Shown one piece after another: positions 16,671 to 24,709 of a stretch of DNA of 38,695 bases. Made by a program: the position numbers and the translations under genes. The notes below the pieces were generated by a model. That model was not told the origin of the DNA. It saw only the letters and a program-made list of their open reading frames with translations, and did not search any database. The stretch comes from Planctomycetaceae bacterium (GTDB taxonomy: Bacteria; Planctomycetota; Planctomycetia; Pirellulales; Pirellulaceae), in assembly GCA_003233175.1 (NCBI GenBank), contig QIKY01000392.1, forward strand, positions 1 to 38,695. Reading direction: 5' to 3'. The stretch's first letter is position 1. Every line of letters begins with the position of its first letter.

Positions 16671-17786
16671 ATGTACGATTGCGTGATTGTCGGCGGCGGC
16701 GCCATTGGGTTGTCTTTGGCGTACGACCTAGTAGGGCATGGCCTGCGCGTGCGCGTGCTCGACCGAGGCCAGCCGGGCAGAGAGGCCTCTTGGGCCGGCG
16801 CCGGAATCTTGCCGCCGCCGGTCAGGCAAAACGCACAAGATCCGCTCGACCAACTGCGCGCCTTGAGTTCGCAACGGCACGAGCAGTGGGCCGCGCAGTT
16901 GCGTGAAGAAACCGGCGTCGATACCGGGTTCCGCCGTTGCGGTGGCGTTTATTTGGCGCGCAGCGCCGGTGAGCACGCGCTGCTGGCCGGCATGATGAGC
17001 GTGTGGAGCGAGCAGGGAATTCGCGCCGAACGCATCGACCGCGAAACGCTCTGCGAAATGGAGCCGGGGCTGCGCGGGCCGAACCTCGCCGAACGCTTCA
17101 AATCGGCTTACCTGATCCCCGACGAAATTCAAATTCGCAATCCTTGGCACATGCGTGCTTTGTTGCAGGCGTGTGAACTGCGCGGCGTGGAAGTATCGGG
17201 CCAATGCGGCGTGACCTCGTTCGAACGTGCGGAAGGGCGCATCGCGGCCGTGCAAACCGAGAACGAGCGTATCACCGCCAAGCAGTTTTGTATCGCCGCC
17301 GGGCCCTGGACGCGCCGTCTGTTGGCCACGCTTGGAATTGCCAACGGCGTGGAGCCGTATCGGGGGCAGATTGTCCTTTTTCGCTGCGAGAAACCGCCGC
17401 TGACGCGCGTCATCAATGAAGGGCCCCGTTATTTGGTCCCCCGCGACGACGGCCGCGTGCTTGCCGGTTCGACCGTGGAAGAAGTTGGCTTTGAAACAGG
17501 GAACACGCCCGAAGCTGTTGGAGAACTAACCGCGTTCGCCCACGAGTTGTGTCCGGCGTTGGCGGCTGCGCCGGTGGAAAAAACGTGGTCGGGCCTGCGG
17601 CCTGGAACGCAAGATGGGTATCCTTACATCGGCAAGGCGCCGGGCTGGGAAAATCTGTTCGTGGCGGCCGGGCATTTCCGCAGCGGCTTGCATCTTTCCA
17701 CGGGAACGGCGGTCGTGCTTGGTCGGCTGATGCGCGGCGAATCGCCGGAAATGGATCTGTTCCCCTTTCGCGTGGGCCGTGGCTGA
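16671..17786 (+). CDS. thiO: ThiO-like glycine oxidase (FAD-dependent)
   Basis: This is a 371-residue FAD-dependent amine oxidase of the DAO family. The FAD dinucleotide motif GGGAIG is at residues 8-13. ASWAGAGILPP shortly after it is characteristic of ThiO-type enzymes, which oxidise glycine to dehydroglycine for the thiazole ring of thiamine. The C-terminal WSGLRPGTQDGYPYIG and FVAAGHFRSGLHLSTGTA are the family's second FAD/substrate region. Other thiamine genes are not in the window. D-amino-acid or sarcosine oxidase activity cannot be excluded, but the motifs favour ThiO. The start at 16671 sits immediately before the beta-alpha-beta fold. Confidence 0.85.
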   Translation: MYDCVIVGGGAIGLSLAYDLVGHGLRVRVLDRGQPGREASWAGAGILPPPVRQNAQDPLDQLRALSSQRHEQWAAQLREETGVDTGFRRCGGVYLARSAGEHALLAGMMSVWSEQGIRAERIDRETLCEMEPGLRGPNLAERFKSAYLIPDEIQIRNPWHMRALLQACELRGVEVSGQCGVTSFERAEGRIAAVQTENERITAKQFCIAAGPWTRRLLATLGIANGVEPYRGQIVLFRCEKPPLTRVINEGPRYLVPRDDGRVLAGSTVEEVGFETGNTPEAVGELTAFAHELCPALAAAPVEKTWSGLRPGTQDGYPYIGKAPGWENLFVAAGHFRSGLHLSTGTAVVLGRLMRGESPEMDLFPFRVGRG

Positions 17787-17893
17787 GGCCGTCCGCCAAG
17801 ACACCGGAACACGGCGACGCGAAACGCTTGTTCCACCATTGTTCCTTAGCACCGTTCAAGAAATAGATAGTCTGATGTGCTGTTTTGCCCCAG

Positions 17894-17945
17894 TTGGGCG
17901 TTGAGCTTTAAGAGTGTGCTAGAGTTTAGCACCCACGCAAAGGAG
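17894..17945 (+). promoter_or_regulatory. Candidate promoter with dyad GTGCTA-N5-TAGCAC and strong ribosome-binding site
   Basis: TTGGGC (17894-17899), a 17-base spacer and TGCTAG (17917-17922) suggest a promoter. The last overlaps a perfect dyad GTGCTA GAGTT TAGCAC (17916-17932), which could be an operator. AAAGGAG (17939-17945) is spaced 7 bases from ATG 17953. The -10 box is a poor match to consensus. Confidence 0.35.
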
Positions 17946-17952
17946 AAACTCA

Positions 17953-18027
17953 ATGTCGAAAAGAACCAGTACGGCTGTGGCTGGCGCCTTCGCCGCGTCA
18001 GTAATTTTTGCAACTGCGCAAGTTTGA
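17953..18027 (+). CDS. 24-residue signal-peptide-like small ORF
   Basis: The ORF encodes 24 residues: a KR-containing N-region, a stretch rich in Ala and Val, and a stop right after a hydrophobic run ending FATAQV. It has one of the best ribosome-binding sites in the window, AAAGGAG seven bases upstream, and a possible promoter/operator. The product reads like a signal peptide or single-span membrane peptide with no mature domain. It is in frame with the small gene at 18106, but two stop codons (18025 and 18055) separate them. It may be a true micropeptide, a translated leader that controls the downstream gene, or the remnant of a broken exported protein. It is too short for family recognition. 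Confidence 0.4.
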   Translation: MSKRTSTAVAGAFAASVIFATAQV

Positions 18028-18105
18028 GTGATATCGGTGCGTGCTTGCGTACGATGAATGAGGGAGATCGACATACGGCAATTGGCGCCTTGGTGGAATA
18101 CAAAG

Positions 18106-18324
18106 ATGGAACTGTCTTCCCGTTTAACAATATTGGCAGCCAGCGCGCCCGGCGGTACAGCCCGCCAATATCGGGTGCAATGTATCTCGCATACGAGCGG
18201 CGAATGGCGCCTGCATTCCTCGTTCGCCAGCCTCGAATCGGCGTTGCAATGCGTGGCGGCTCTGGAAAAGGGCGGCCAGAAAGCCCGGCTGGTGCGTTAC
18301 GCTATTGCGCCCGCCGCCGCGTAA
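18106..18324 (+). CDS. Small protein of unknown function (72 residues)
   Basis: The ORF is short but has clear coding character: GC-rich third positions and a protein-like composition ending RYAIAPAAA. The middle reads RQYRVQCISHTSGEWRLHSSFASLESALQCVAALEKGGQKARLV, split here as a strand, a helix with ALQCVAALEKGG and a strand. That is reminiscent of a compact SPOR-like beta-alpha-beta unit (inference only). I recall similar short planctomycete proteins, but cannot name a family. An alternative start at 18058 adds 16 residues; neither has a strong ribosome-binding site. It is followed by a hairpin that looks like a terminator. Confidence 0.5.
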   Translation: MELSSRLTILAASAPGGTARQYRVQCISHTSGEWRLHSSFASLESALQCVAALEKGGQKARLVRYAIAPAAA

Positions 18325-18371
18325 CCGAACTAATGCTGCTCATGACGCATCGAACGACGACGCTCCGATCC

Positions 18372-18404
18372 AGAAGCCCGGCTTTTTGAAACAGCCGGGC
18401 TTCT
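18372..18404 (+). terminator. 12-bp hairpin of the AGAAGCCCGGC type
   Basis: AGAAGCCCGGCT (18372-18383) pairs perfectly with AGCCGGGCTTCT (18393-18404) across a 9-base loop. It is the third copy of the design found at 5875 and 7159, and lies 47 bases after the small gene's stop. Confidence 0.55.
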
Positions 18405-18443
18405 CACAGCAACGCTGGGTTGCTCCGGTTGAAGAATCAGCCA

Positions 18444-18571
18444 CCTGTTGTTTATACATAAGTTGTACGATGGCCTTCCAAGGCTGTCGAAACAGGGTCT
18501 TCCGGGAACAGACCGACGGCCTTGGAAGGCCATCGTACGTTGTCTCGGTGCATTTGCGTATAAACAACAGG
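18444..18571. repeat. 128-base bulged long hairpin
   Basis: The outer arms CCTGTTGTTTATAC (18444-18457) and GTATAAACAACAGG (18558-18571) are exact complements. The inner arms, 20 bases at 18465-18484 and 18519-18538, begin GTACGATGGCC and pair perfectly; pairing continues four more bases after one mismatch. An unpaired 19-base bulge lies on one side. The core CCGACGGCCTTGGAAGGCC recurs before queC (34142-34165). Confidence 0.7.
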
Positions 18572-18705
18572 CGGGTGCCTCGGCTGGCTTGGACAAAGCC
18601 ACCCGAACAGAGAGAAGCAATGCCGGGCGAAGGTTCATTCCACGAAGCCCGGCCCCGCAATGGGGCGAAATGAGAGTCGTAAGAAACGAGCCGTGCGGAA
18701 AAGAA

Positions 18706-18800
18706 AAAGGGGCCTCTGACGCGTCAAAAACAATTTGACGACGGCGAATGGCCAGGGGCAAGGCAAACCAGTTCGCGATTACAACGTCAGGGGCCCCTTT
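18706..18800. repeat. Imperfect inverted repeat AAAGGGGCC...
   Basis: AAAGGGGCCTCTGACG (18706-18721) and CGTCAGGGGCCCCTTT (18785-18800) pair at 15 of 16 positions across 63 bases. The right arm falls inside the doubtful ORF at 18748. Confidence 0.5.
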
Positions 18801-19017
18801 GGGCCAGCTATTGTGGTCAGCAGTGCTTGCGACCACGCTGCTCTTCAAAGCAGGTTTTGGGCCGAAATGCGATTGCCTCCAAGAAAATAAAGAACTGAAA
18901 CTGCAAGTCTTTATAGGTGCTGCATTTATAGTTTTTGTTTTTCTTGATCTGCTTGGCCCGCCACCAGAAAAAATCACCAGTGTACGATTTTGCGATCGAA
19001 AACATGTAGCGAAATAA
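18748..19017 (+). CDS. Possible small membrane protein (89 residues), doubtful
   Basis: The frame encodes two hydrophobic stretches (LLWSAVLATTLLF and LQVFIGAAFIVFVFLDLLG) separated by a short segment with two cysteines, so a two-span membrane protein is possible. Against it: no ribosome-binding site, base composition much more AT-rich than neighbours in its second half, and overlap with an inverted repeat arm. It may be laterally acquired or simply non-coding. Confidence 0.22.
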   Translation: MARGKANQFAITTSGAPLGQLLWSAVLATTLLFKAGFGPKCDCLQENKELKLQVFIGAAFIVFVFLDLLGPPPEKITSVRFCDRKHVAK

Positions 19018-19169
19018 TACATTGCGGCATTTTGCAGCACTTCCGCGTTTGGCGGAGTGTAGTACCGGCGGCGATGGCAGACGTTTATACTTCACACGGC
19101 CATATGCTCAGTATTAGCCACGTGAAGCACATCTACCGTTTCGTCGCTCAGGGAACGTTTGCGAAAATC

Positions 19170-20117
19170 ATGACGTTGGCAGTCCAACAATTGCCCGACT
19201 CCGCTCAAACTGTGTTGGTGGTTGTGAACCCGAACGCAGGCGCGTGGTCTGACGATGCGTCGATCGAAAAACTGGTAACTCTTTTGCGAGATAAGGGATA
19301 CGTCGTTGAAACGCTTTCTGAGGCCGAGCAATTGCATCGTTCGGCCGAGGAGCATCTTCGGCATGAGCGGCTTCGCGCCGTGGTGTCGGTCGGCGGCGAT
19401 GGCACGGCGGCGTGGGTGGTGAACGCGACGCCGCCCGGCGCGCCGATTGCAATTTATCCTAGGGGCACCGAAAATCTGTTGGCGAAGTATTTGGGCCTTG
19501 AAGCCAACCCCGCCGATGTCTTTCAGATGATCTGCGATGGCCGCACCGTATCGCTGGACGCAGGAAAAGCGGGAGACCGTGTGTTTCTGCTCATGCTGAG
19601 TTGCGGATTCGATGCGGAGGTGGTCCGGCAGGTTCATATGTCTCGGCGCGGCCACATCTGGAAATTTTCGTACATCAAACCAATTTGGCGCGCCTTGCGT
19701 ACATATAGTTATCCGGAAATACGGGTGCTTTCAGCCGGCGCCGAGGTGCAACGCGCGCGTTGGGCGTTTGTGGTCAATCTTCCTCGGTATGCGGCCGGAT
19801 TAAAAATCGCGCCGTTTGCCCAAGGCAACGATGGTTTACTGGATGTTTGTCTGTTCACCCGGGGCGGACTCTGGGCCGGGCTGACTTATTTAACCAGCGT
19901 TTTTTTTCAAACGCACGTACACCGCTCCGACTTCGAGCACCACCTTGCCAGCCGTATGAGAATTGAATCCGAGACGCCCGCTCCTTACCAACTCGATGGC
20001 GATTATGGCGGCGAACTCCCCGTTGAGGTGGAAGTATTGCCGTCTCGGCTGACACTCCTGGCGCCGCGTCATTGGGTGGAGCGACAACCCGGCGCCGTTG
20101 CGGAATCGTCGGGCTAA
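19170..20117 (+). CDS. DagK/YegS-family lipid kinase
   Basis: This is a 315-residue cytosolic or membrane-associated kinase of the diacylglycerol/sphingosine kinase-like family. [11 protein letters not shown] opens the nucleotide-binding domain (residues 14-24). GGDGT at 75-79 is the hallmark phosphate-binding motif. [13 protein letters not shown] (97-109) is the equivalent of the GTxNxLA motif. A beta-rich C-terminal domain follows (APYQLDGD near the end). Candidate substrates are diacylglycerol, undecaprenol or a sphingoid lipid; sequence does not decide. The start is uncertain: 19170 was chosen at the domain border, with AGGGAA 14 bases upstream; in-frame ATGs at 19074 and 19104 are alternatives. 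kdsA follows 22 bases downstream, suggesting an envelope-lipid operon. Confidence 0.85.
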   Translation: MTLAVQQLPDSAQTVLVVVNPNAGAWSDDASIEKLVTLLRDKGYVVETLSEAEQLHRSAEEHLRHERLRAVVSVGGDGTAAWVVNATPPGAPIAIYPRGTENLLAKYLGLEANPADVFQMICDGRTVSLDAGKAGDRVFLLMLSCGFDAEVVRQVHMSRRGHIWKFSYIKPIWRALRTYSYPEIRVLSAGAEVQRARWAFVVNLPRYAAGLKIAPFAQGNDGLLDVCLFTRGGLWAGLTYLTSVFFQTHVHRSDFEHHLASRMRIESETPAPYQLDGDYGGELPVEVEVLPSRLTLLAPRHWVERQPGAVAESSG

Positions 20118-20139
20118 TCTTTTTTTGGAACGAAAAACC

Positions 20140-20991
20140 GTGAATGCATCGCCCTCATCGCCGCCCAACACTGCGCGTGTTGGTCCTTATACTTGCGGCC
20201 CTGGCAATCCGCTCTTGGTGATTGCCGGCCCTTGCGTGCTGGAAGACGAAGCATCGGCCTTGCAAATCGCGTTCGCGCTGCAACAGACCTGCCGTGAATT
20301 GCCCGTGCAACTCGTATTCAAGGCTTCGTTCGACAAGGCGAATCGGACCAGCATCGATTCGTATCGGGGGCCGGGCCTGGAGAAAGGCTTGGCGATTCTT
20401 GCGCGGGTATCGCGGGAAACCGGGTTGCCTGTCACGACCGATATCCATGAGCCTTACCAGGCCGCGCCGGCGGGAGAGGTTTGCTCGCTGCTCCAAATAC
20501 CGGCCTTCCTGGCCCGCCAAACCGACCTCCTGGTGGCGGCGGCGAAAACCGGTTGCGCGGTGAACGTCAAAAAAGGGCAGTTCCTCGCCCCAGCCGACAT
20601 GCAATATGTTTTGAACAAACTCCGCGCCGCCGGTTGCCGCAACGCGCTGCTCTGCGAACGCGGCACTTTTTTTGGCTACGGCCGCTTGGTGAACGACATG
20701 CGCGCCCTGCCGGCCATGCGCGCCCTCGGCGCACCGGTGGTGTTCGACGCCACGCACAGCGTTCAAGAGCCCGGCGGCCAAGGTGGTTCGACCGGAGGGA
20801 ATCGCGCCATGGCGGAGCCCTTGGCGCGGGCCGCCGCCGCGATCGGCATTGACGGCCTGTTCGTGGAAACACATCCTGATCCTGATTCGTCGCCCAGCGA
20901 TGGTCCTAATATGGTTCCGCTCGACGCCATCGGCGGATTTTTGCAACGAGTCGTGAGTATTCGCGAACTCGTGGAGAGCTTTAACTCATGA
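20140..20991 (+). CDS. kdsA: 3-deoxy-8-phosphooctulonate synthase (KDO8P synthase)
   Basis: KdsA condenses phosphoenolpyruvate and arabinose-5-phosphate to Kdo-8-phosphate, the first committed step toward the Kdo of lipopolysaccharide. The protein has 283 residues, normal length. Signature stretches are [60 protein letters not shown] and [16 protein letters not shown]. Cys32 in GPCVLE, with the His of DATHSV, the Glu of ETHP and a late Asp, matches the metal-dependent class of the family (Aquifex type) rather than the Asn-containing E. coli type. The start is a GTG at 20140; an earlier TTG at 20098 would overlap the kinase. The next gene overlaps by 4 bases (ATGA), implying translational coupling. 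It is the middle gene of a three-gene operon. Confidence 0.95.
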   Translation: MNASPSSPPNTARVGPYTCGPGNPLLVIAGPCVLEDEASALQIAFALQQTCRELPVQLVFKASFDKANRTSIDSYRGPGLEKGLAILARVSRETGLPVTTDIHEPYQAAPAGEVCSLLQIPAFLARQTDLLVAAAKTGCAVNVKKGQFLAPADMQYVLNKLRAAGCRNALLCERGTFFGYGRLVNDMRALPAMRALGAPVVFDATHSVQEPGGQGGSTGGNRAMAEPLARAAAAIGIDGLFVETHPDPDSSPSDGPNMVPLDAIGGFLQRVVSIRELVESFNS

Positions 20992-22883
20992 GCGACGTTT
21001 CCGTATTTTCGAACCGCAACGCCCCGCCGCGCCCAACCTTTGGGGCGTTCGCCGCCGTTTTTTGGGGCGGCGTCCGCAGTGTTGCGCTGCTGTGTTTTTT
21101 GCTGACGCCAGCCGGTTGTGGGACATCCGCTCCGCCGATAAGCGGCCAACAGCAGAACGCTTTTAATGCGGCCAATAGCCTCGACACCGCCTTGGAAACC
21201 TTAAACAGGATCGATCAATTATCGATGGTGCGGGCCAGGCAGGAGGTTTTGTACCATCTCAACTCCTGGCTGGGCGCCCAGCCAGCCGAAGCGGCGAATT
21301 CCGCGGCTGGGCCTCGTTGGCGGGCCGACAAGCTCATCGCACGTCTCCCCCGGGCGATTCGAGAAGCGCCCAACTTGAAAGATTTGGACACACTTCGTTT
21401 TTTCCCCGAAGACGTCATCTATTTCCAGCAGGTGGTCTGGACGCGTGATATTTCGCAATGGGTGGCCGAGCGCGCCGACCGGCCCGAATTCTTGGACGCG
21501 GCGTCTGCTTCGAGCGGCGATCTTAACGCCGAACAAACCTATCAGTTGGCAATGGCCGCCGCGATTTTCGACTGGACGGTTCGCAATGTACGCTTGGAGG
21601 AAATGCCGCCCGAACCTGACGCGGAGAAAGCGGGGCCTTCCGCAACCGGGAGCGCCGCGCCGGCCGCCGCCCCGCCTTCTCTGCAAGCCCCGCCTTCTCT
21701 GCAAGCCCCGCCTTCTCTGCAAGGCCCGCCTTCTCTGCAAGGGCTGCCCGGCCCCGGCTACCAAAGGTATGTCTGGCAGACGCTCTTATTCGGCGTGGGC
21801 GACGCATTCGAGCGCGCCCGTGTTTTTATCGCCTTGGCTCGGCAGCAAGAGCTCGATGTCGTGATGCTGGGCGTGGAGCAGCGGTCGGGAAAGGTGCTGC
21901 CCTGGGTTCCCGCCGTGTTGCTCAACCAACAATTGTATCTGTTCGAGTCGGCTCTGGGGCTGCCGATCGCGAGAGCGAATGGAAAAGGAATCGCCACCTT
22001 GGTTGAGGCCGCCACCGACCCCCAAGTGCTCAACGGCCTCGACGTCGACAAATACAAGTACGCGGTGCGGGCCAACGGGATTCAAGACGTGGTGGCCATG
22101 ATCGATGCAGAGCCGGAAAGCCTGGCTAGGCGGTTTTACATTGTCGAACGCGCGCTAACCGGCGACAACCAAATGATTCTGACGGTTTCTCCATCTCGAC
22201 TCGCAAAACGATTGAGCAAGTGCGAACACCTTGACCACGAACGCACCCAAATTTGGCGCCTGCCCTTCGACACCATCATGTATCGAAGCGTGCTTGCGCA
22301 GCGGTTGGCGTTCGACCAACGTGTTCGCCAGCTATTCAGCGAAGAGGCGTTGTTCGCGCCCGCGACTCCCCTGGTGCTGGGGCGTTACGCACATTTTCGT
22401 GGCGATTTTTCTCAAACCGACGACACAACCGGCGCCGCGATGTATTACATGCAGTCGCGAATAGCCGAACGCGTGATCAGCGATCTTGATAAATCGCAAG
22501 ATGCGCGCAACGCTGTCGGCTTGGTGCGGTCGGCCAGCGATACCGACGACACCTGGCGTTTGAGCATTGCCGGCTCCCAGCTCATGATGCGAAAAGTCAA
22601 ACTGCTGGCTAGTCTTTACGCCGGGCTGGTGCAATATGAACAAGACAAATACGATATCGCGATCGATTGGCTGAAGGAGCGCACCATCAAACTCGACCCT
22701 GAAAGCCCGTGGTCGCGGGCCGCCGAATACAATTTGGCGCGCGCCTACGAAGCGTCAGGACGCTACGACGAAGCCCGCCAGATCTACCTCCATTCCACAT
22801 CGCCCCAGCAACATGGCGATCACTTGCGGGCGAGTCGGCTGCCCCAGAATGAAGCTTCGAAACCTGCGGCCGATGAGTCGTAA
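20988..22883 (+). CDS. Large putative lipoprotein, degenerate transglutaminase-like region and TPR tail
   Basis: This is a 631-residue envelope protein whose start overlaps the kdsA stop by 4 bases. A hydrophobic segment (31-43) ends PAGC with Cys44 as a probable lipidation site, though Pro at -3 makes the lipobox imperfect. A region at about 185-310 ([10 protein letters not shown], then [36 protein letters not shown]) resembles planctomycete transglutaminase-like domains. The usual catalytic Cys after RA/RC is not seen, so it is probably non-catalytic (inference). Four APPSLQ-type repeats lie at residues 228-251. The C-terminal 100 residues have TPR-like helices ([28 protein letters not shown]). 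Operon placement suggests an LPS- or envelope-related role. The exact function is unknown. Confidence 0.8.
   Translation: MSDVSVFSNRNAPPRPTFGAFAAVFWGGVRSVALLCFLLTPAGCGTSAPPISGQQQNAFNAANSLDTALETLNRIDQLSMVRARQEVLYHLNSWLGAQPAEAANSAAGPRWRADKLIARLPRAIREAPNLKDLDTLRFFPEDVIYFQQVVWTRDISQWVAERADRPEFLDAASASSGDLNAEQTYQLAMAAAIFDWTVRNVRLEEMPPEPDAEKAGPSATGSAAPAAAPPSLQAPPSLQAPPSLQGPPSLQGLPGPGYQRYVWQTLLFGVGDAFERARVFIALARQQELDVVMLGVEQRSGKVLPWVPAVLLNQQLYLFESALGLPIARANGKGIATLVEAATDPQVLNGLDVDKYKYAVRANGIQDVVAMIDAEPESLARRFYIVERALTGDNQMILTVSPSRLAKRLSKCEHLDHERTQIWRLPFDTIMYRSVLAQRLAFDQRVRQLFSEEALFAPATPLVLGRYAHFRGDFSQTDDTTGAAMYYMQSRIAERVISDLDKSQDARNAVGLVRSASDTDDTWRLSIAGSQLMMRKVKLLASLYAGLVQYEQDKYDIAIDWLKERTIKLDPESPWSRAAEYNLARAYEASGRYDEARQIYLHSTSPQQHGDHLRASRLPQNEASKPAADES
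21669..21740 (+). repeat. 4 x 18-bp tandem repeat within the lipoprotein gene
   Basis: Four consecutive 18-base units encode [18 protein letters not shown] and GPPSLQ. The first three are identical in DNA; the fourth differs in one base. The unit is a multiple of three, so the frame is kept whatever the copy number. Confidence 0.9.
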
Positions 22884-22912
22884 AACGGATGATCGGCGCA
22901 GGGCTGCTCGCT

Positions 22913-23098
22913 TTATCGCTCTTCCAAAGACAGCGCGGTGATGATTTCCTCGGCGCCAGGCGTGATTTTTCGGATCTTTTCGGCCAGCACGGCCTTTTCT
23001 GAAGTGCTCGCCTTGGGGGCGCGGACCTTGTATTGTGTAATTTTCTCGCGCCGCTTGCGGCGACGGCGAATCTCGCGTTTACGCTCACTAGCGGGCAC
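22913..23098 (-). CDS. Small basic protein, DUF6800-like
   Basis: This is a 61-residue protein with a very basic N-terminal half (ERKREIRRRRKRREKITQYK) and a helical second half (SEKAVLAEKIRKITPGAEEIITAL). It resembles a short planctomycete-specific family annotated as DUF6800; the family number is from memory and unchecked. The start is GTG at 23098, supported by AGGAG about 7 bases upstream on the minus strand. The basic arm suggests contact with nucleic acid or ribosomes, but no function is known. It is convergent with the kdsA operon, 29 bases beyond its stop. Confidence 0.72.
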   Translation of the reverse strand: MPASERKREIRRRRKRREKITQYKVRAPKASTSEKAVLAEKIRKITPGAEEIITALSLEER

Positions 23099-23150
23099 GA
23101 CACACTCCTGTTTTTCTTGTTAGACCTGAAAACAAACCAACCCGGCGTCC

Positions 23151-23178
23151 ACAATCCCACAGCCACAATCCCACAGCC
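23151..23178. repeat. Two tandem copies of ACAATCCCACAGCC
   Basis: ACAATCCCACAGCC is repeated exactly twice head to tail (14 + 14 bases), followed at once by CCACC-GGCT-GGTGG-like symmetry. It lies about 50 bases upstream of the DUF6800-like start on the opposite strand, so it could affect that promoter region. Confidence 0.6.
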
Positions 23179-23369
23179 ACCGGCTGGTGGAAAACCACTA
23201 TCTGCCGAAACCTCACAACGCCAAGCAGGTGCGTAGGTTACGTCAATTCGCTGGAAGCAGGCCAGACGACAACGCACACCCTATCACGCCGCCGCTGCGT
23301 CGTCAACGCATCTGGCGCCTCACCTGGCGAGGGAATCCCTGGGAGCATTTGAGAAATAATTGCCTTATC

Positions 23370-23431
23370 GTCGCCTTTCGCAGCGAAAGCAGCGTTCTTT
23401 CGCAGCGAAAGGCGACATTCCTTGTTCGAAC
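23370..23431 (+). repeat. Nested palindromic repeat, copy C
   Basis: The outer arms GTCGCCTTTCGC (23370-23381) and GCGAAAGGCGAC (23405-23416) enclose the inner arms GCGAAAG (23383-23389) and CTTTCGC (23397-23403). The tail ATTCCTTGTTCGAAC resembles copies A and B. The architecture is the same as 3485-3549, with shorter spacers. Confidence 0.65.
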
Positions 23432-23872
23432 GTTCCCTAGCCTGGGGCCCTTGATCAAGCCGGCTGTTGGTTGCCGCCGATTGTTCGCGGGCCCGATTTC
23501 TCACAACGTGCTGGGGCCTAATTGGCCGAAACGCCTGCATTGGCGAGAATTTCGCGGCCAAGGCAAGGGCCTGATTTACTTGTCAAGACGAATTTTTCAA
23601 ACTAACATGTAGCTTGCGTTTGAACAATTCCGGGAAAGGTTGCGTGCGCCCTGGTTCTGTTGTTGATAGATTTAAGTAGAAATAACAGGCCCCTTACCCT
23701 GTTGGCTGATTTTCCACCCGCAACTCGCGTGCCTCCGAGTCTCGTACTATGCCGCCGCCAAGCGAACGTGGGGGCCGCGTGAGGCGTTGGGGCGGTCGCG
23801 TGAGGCAATGTATTTTTTTACCCGCGGACCTAGTTCCAGCCGGGGTCATTTTACTATCGGGAGTCCTTCGAA

Positions 23873-24709
23873 ATGGTGGCCTGTAGCCGAACTATATTAT
23901 GTATCACACGGGGACTCCCAACGTTTGGTCTGGCCATTGTTGGTCTGGCCCTTGCTGGCTGGGTTTCACTCGCCGCCACGCAACTCAACGCCCAGGACCC
24001 CGTGCTGAGCGAACTCTATGGACGTGGCGTCCACCAATATTTTGCGGGGCATTATTCCGATGCCCACGAACTGTTGGACCTCACCATCAAGGAGGGCGAC
24101 CTCGATCCTCGCGCTTACTATTTTCGCGGCTTGTCGTACGCACGGCTTGGGCGTCCCGATGAAGCGAAGGCCGATTTCGCTCGTGCGGCGGAATTGGAAG
24201 TGATGAATACTCAAAGTGCGTTTAACGTGGGCCGCGCGTTGGAGCGTATTCAGGGCGGCGAGCGTTTGGAAATCGAACGCATTCGCCGCATGGCTCGGGT
24301 GGCTGCTCGCGGTAAAACGAAACGCAGGAGTCGAGCACGGTACGAACGGTTTAAGGAAGCCGAACCCCGCGTATTGCGCGGCGCGCCCACCGGGCCGTCG
24401 GCGCCGGGCGGCGCTCCTGCTATTCCTCCCGCAGCGCCGCTGGAAGGCAATGCCCAGCCGATACCGGATCCGTTTGGCGCTGGTGGTTTGGGAAGCGGCC
24501 AGGTAACGCCGGCCAAACCGGCTGCGCCGAAGCCAACTCCCGGCGCGCCTTCCAAGCCAATGCCTGTGGCGCCTGATGAAGATCCGTTTGGCAACGACGC
24601 CGATCCTTTTGGCGACAAGAATGATGCCCCGAAGGCAGATGCGGACACCGATCCCTTCGGAGACGCCCCCTCGCCTCCTCCGGCGGATGACGATGATCCT
24701 TTCAAATAA
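23873..24709 (+). CDS. Secreted TPR protein with DPF-rich acidic tail
   Basis: This is a 278-residue protein. An N-terminal hydrophobic segment (about 18-36, LAIVGLALAGWVSLAA) ends in a possible signal cleavage near QLNAQ. Two to three TPR-like repeats cover about residues 47-115 (GVHQYFAGHYSDAHELLDL, then PRAYYFRGLSYARLGRPDEAKADFARAAEL). A basic patch follows (RGKTKRRSRARYERFK, about 145-160). The last 110 residues are Pro/Ala-rich and acidic, with five DPF motifs (first at residue 199, the last at the C-terminus as DPFK). TPRs bind proteins; the tail is disordered and may carry short linear binding motifs. No partner is encoded nearby. The next gene is 183 bases away, past a hairpin terminator. 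Confidence 0.82.
   Translation: MVACSRTILCITRGLPTFGLAIVGLALAGWVSLAATQLNAQDPVLSELYGRGVHQYFAGHYSDAHELLDLTIKEGDLDPRAYYFRGLSYARLGRPDEAKADFARAAELEVMNTQSAFNVGRALERIQGGERLEIERIRRMARVAARGKTKRRSRARYERFKEAEPRVLRGAPTGPSAPGGAPAIPPAAPLEGNAQPIPDPFGAGGLGSGQVTPAKPAAPKPTPGAPSKPMPVAPDEDPFGNDADPFGDKNDAPKADADTDPFGDAPSPPPADDDDPFK

Larger units (their letters stand above)
23099..23872. other. 774-base gene-free spacer with repeats
   Basis: No gene was found. The spacer contains a 14-bp tandem duplication (23151-23178) and nested repeat copy C (23370-23431). Base composition in 23600-23700 is more AT-rich, and a promoter for the TPR gene is expected there, but no convincing -35/-10 pair was seen. CGGGAG shortly before 23873 may be the ribosome-binding site. 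Confidence 0.55.

Noticed and set aside
17877-18389. 170-residue plus-strand frame covering the small ORFs
   Set aside because: It would include the strong ribosome-binding site and the dyad in its coding part; the 18106 frame has better third-position GC bias. A short protein-like part (about 18051-18130) is noted but unconvincing.
21669-21740. Tandem repeat considered as a CRISPR-like array
   Set aside because: Units are contiguous with no spacers, only 18 bases long and in frame inside a coding gene.
23187-23612. 141-residue plus-strand frame in the spacer
   Set aside because: It crosses the nested repeat copy C and has no ribosome-binding site or domain character.
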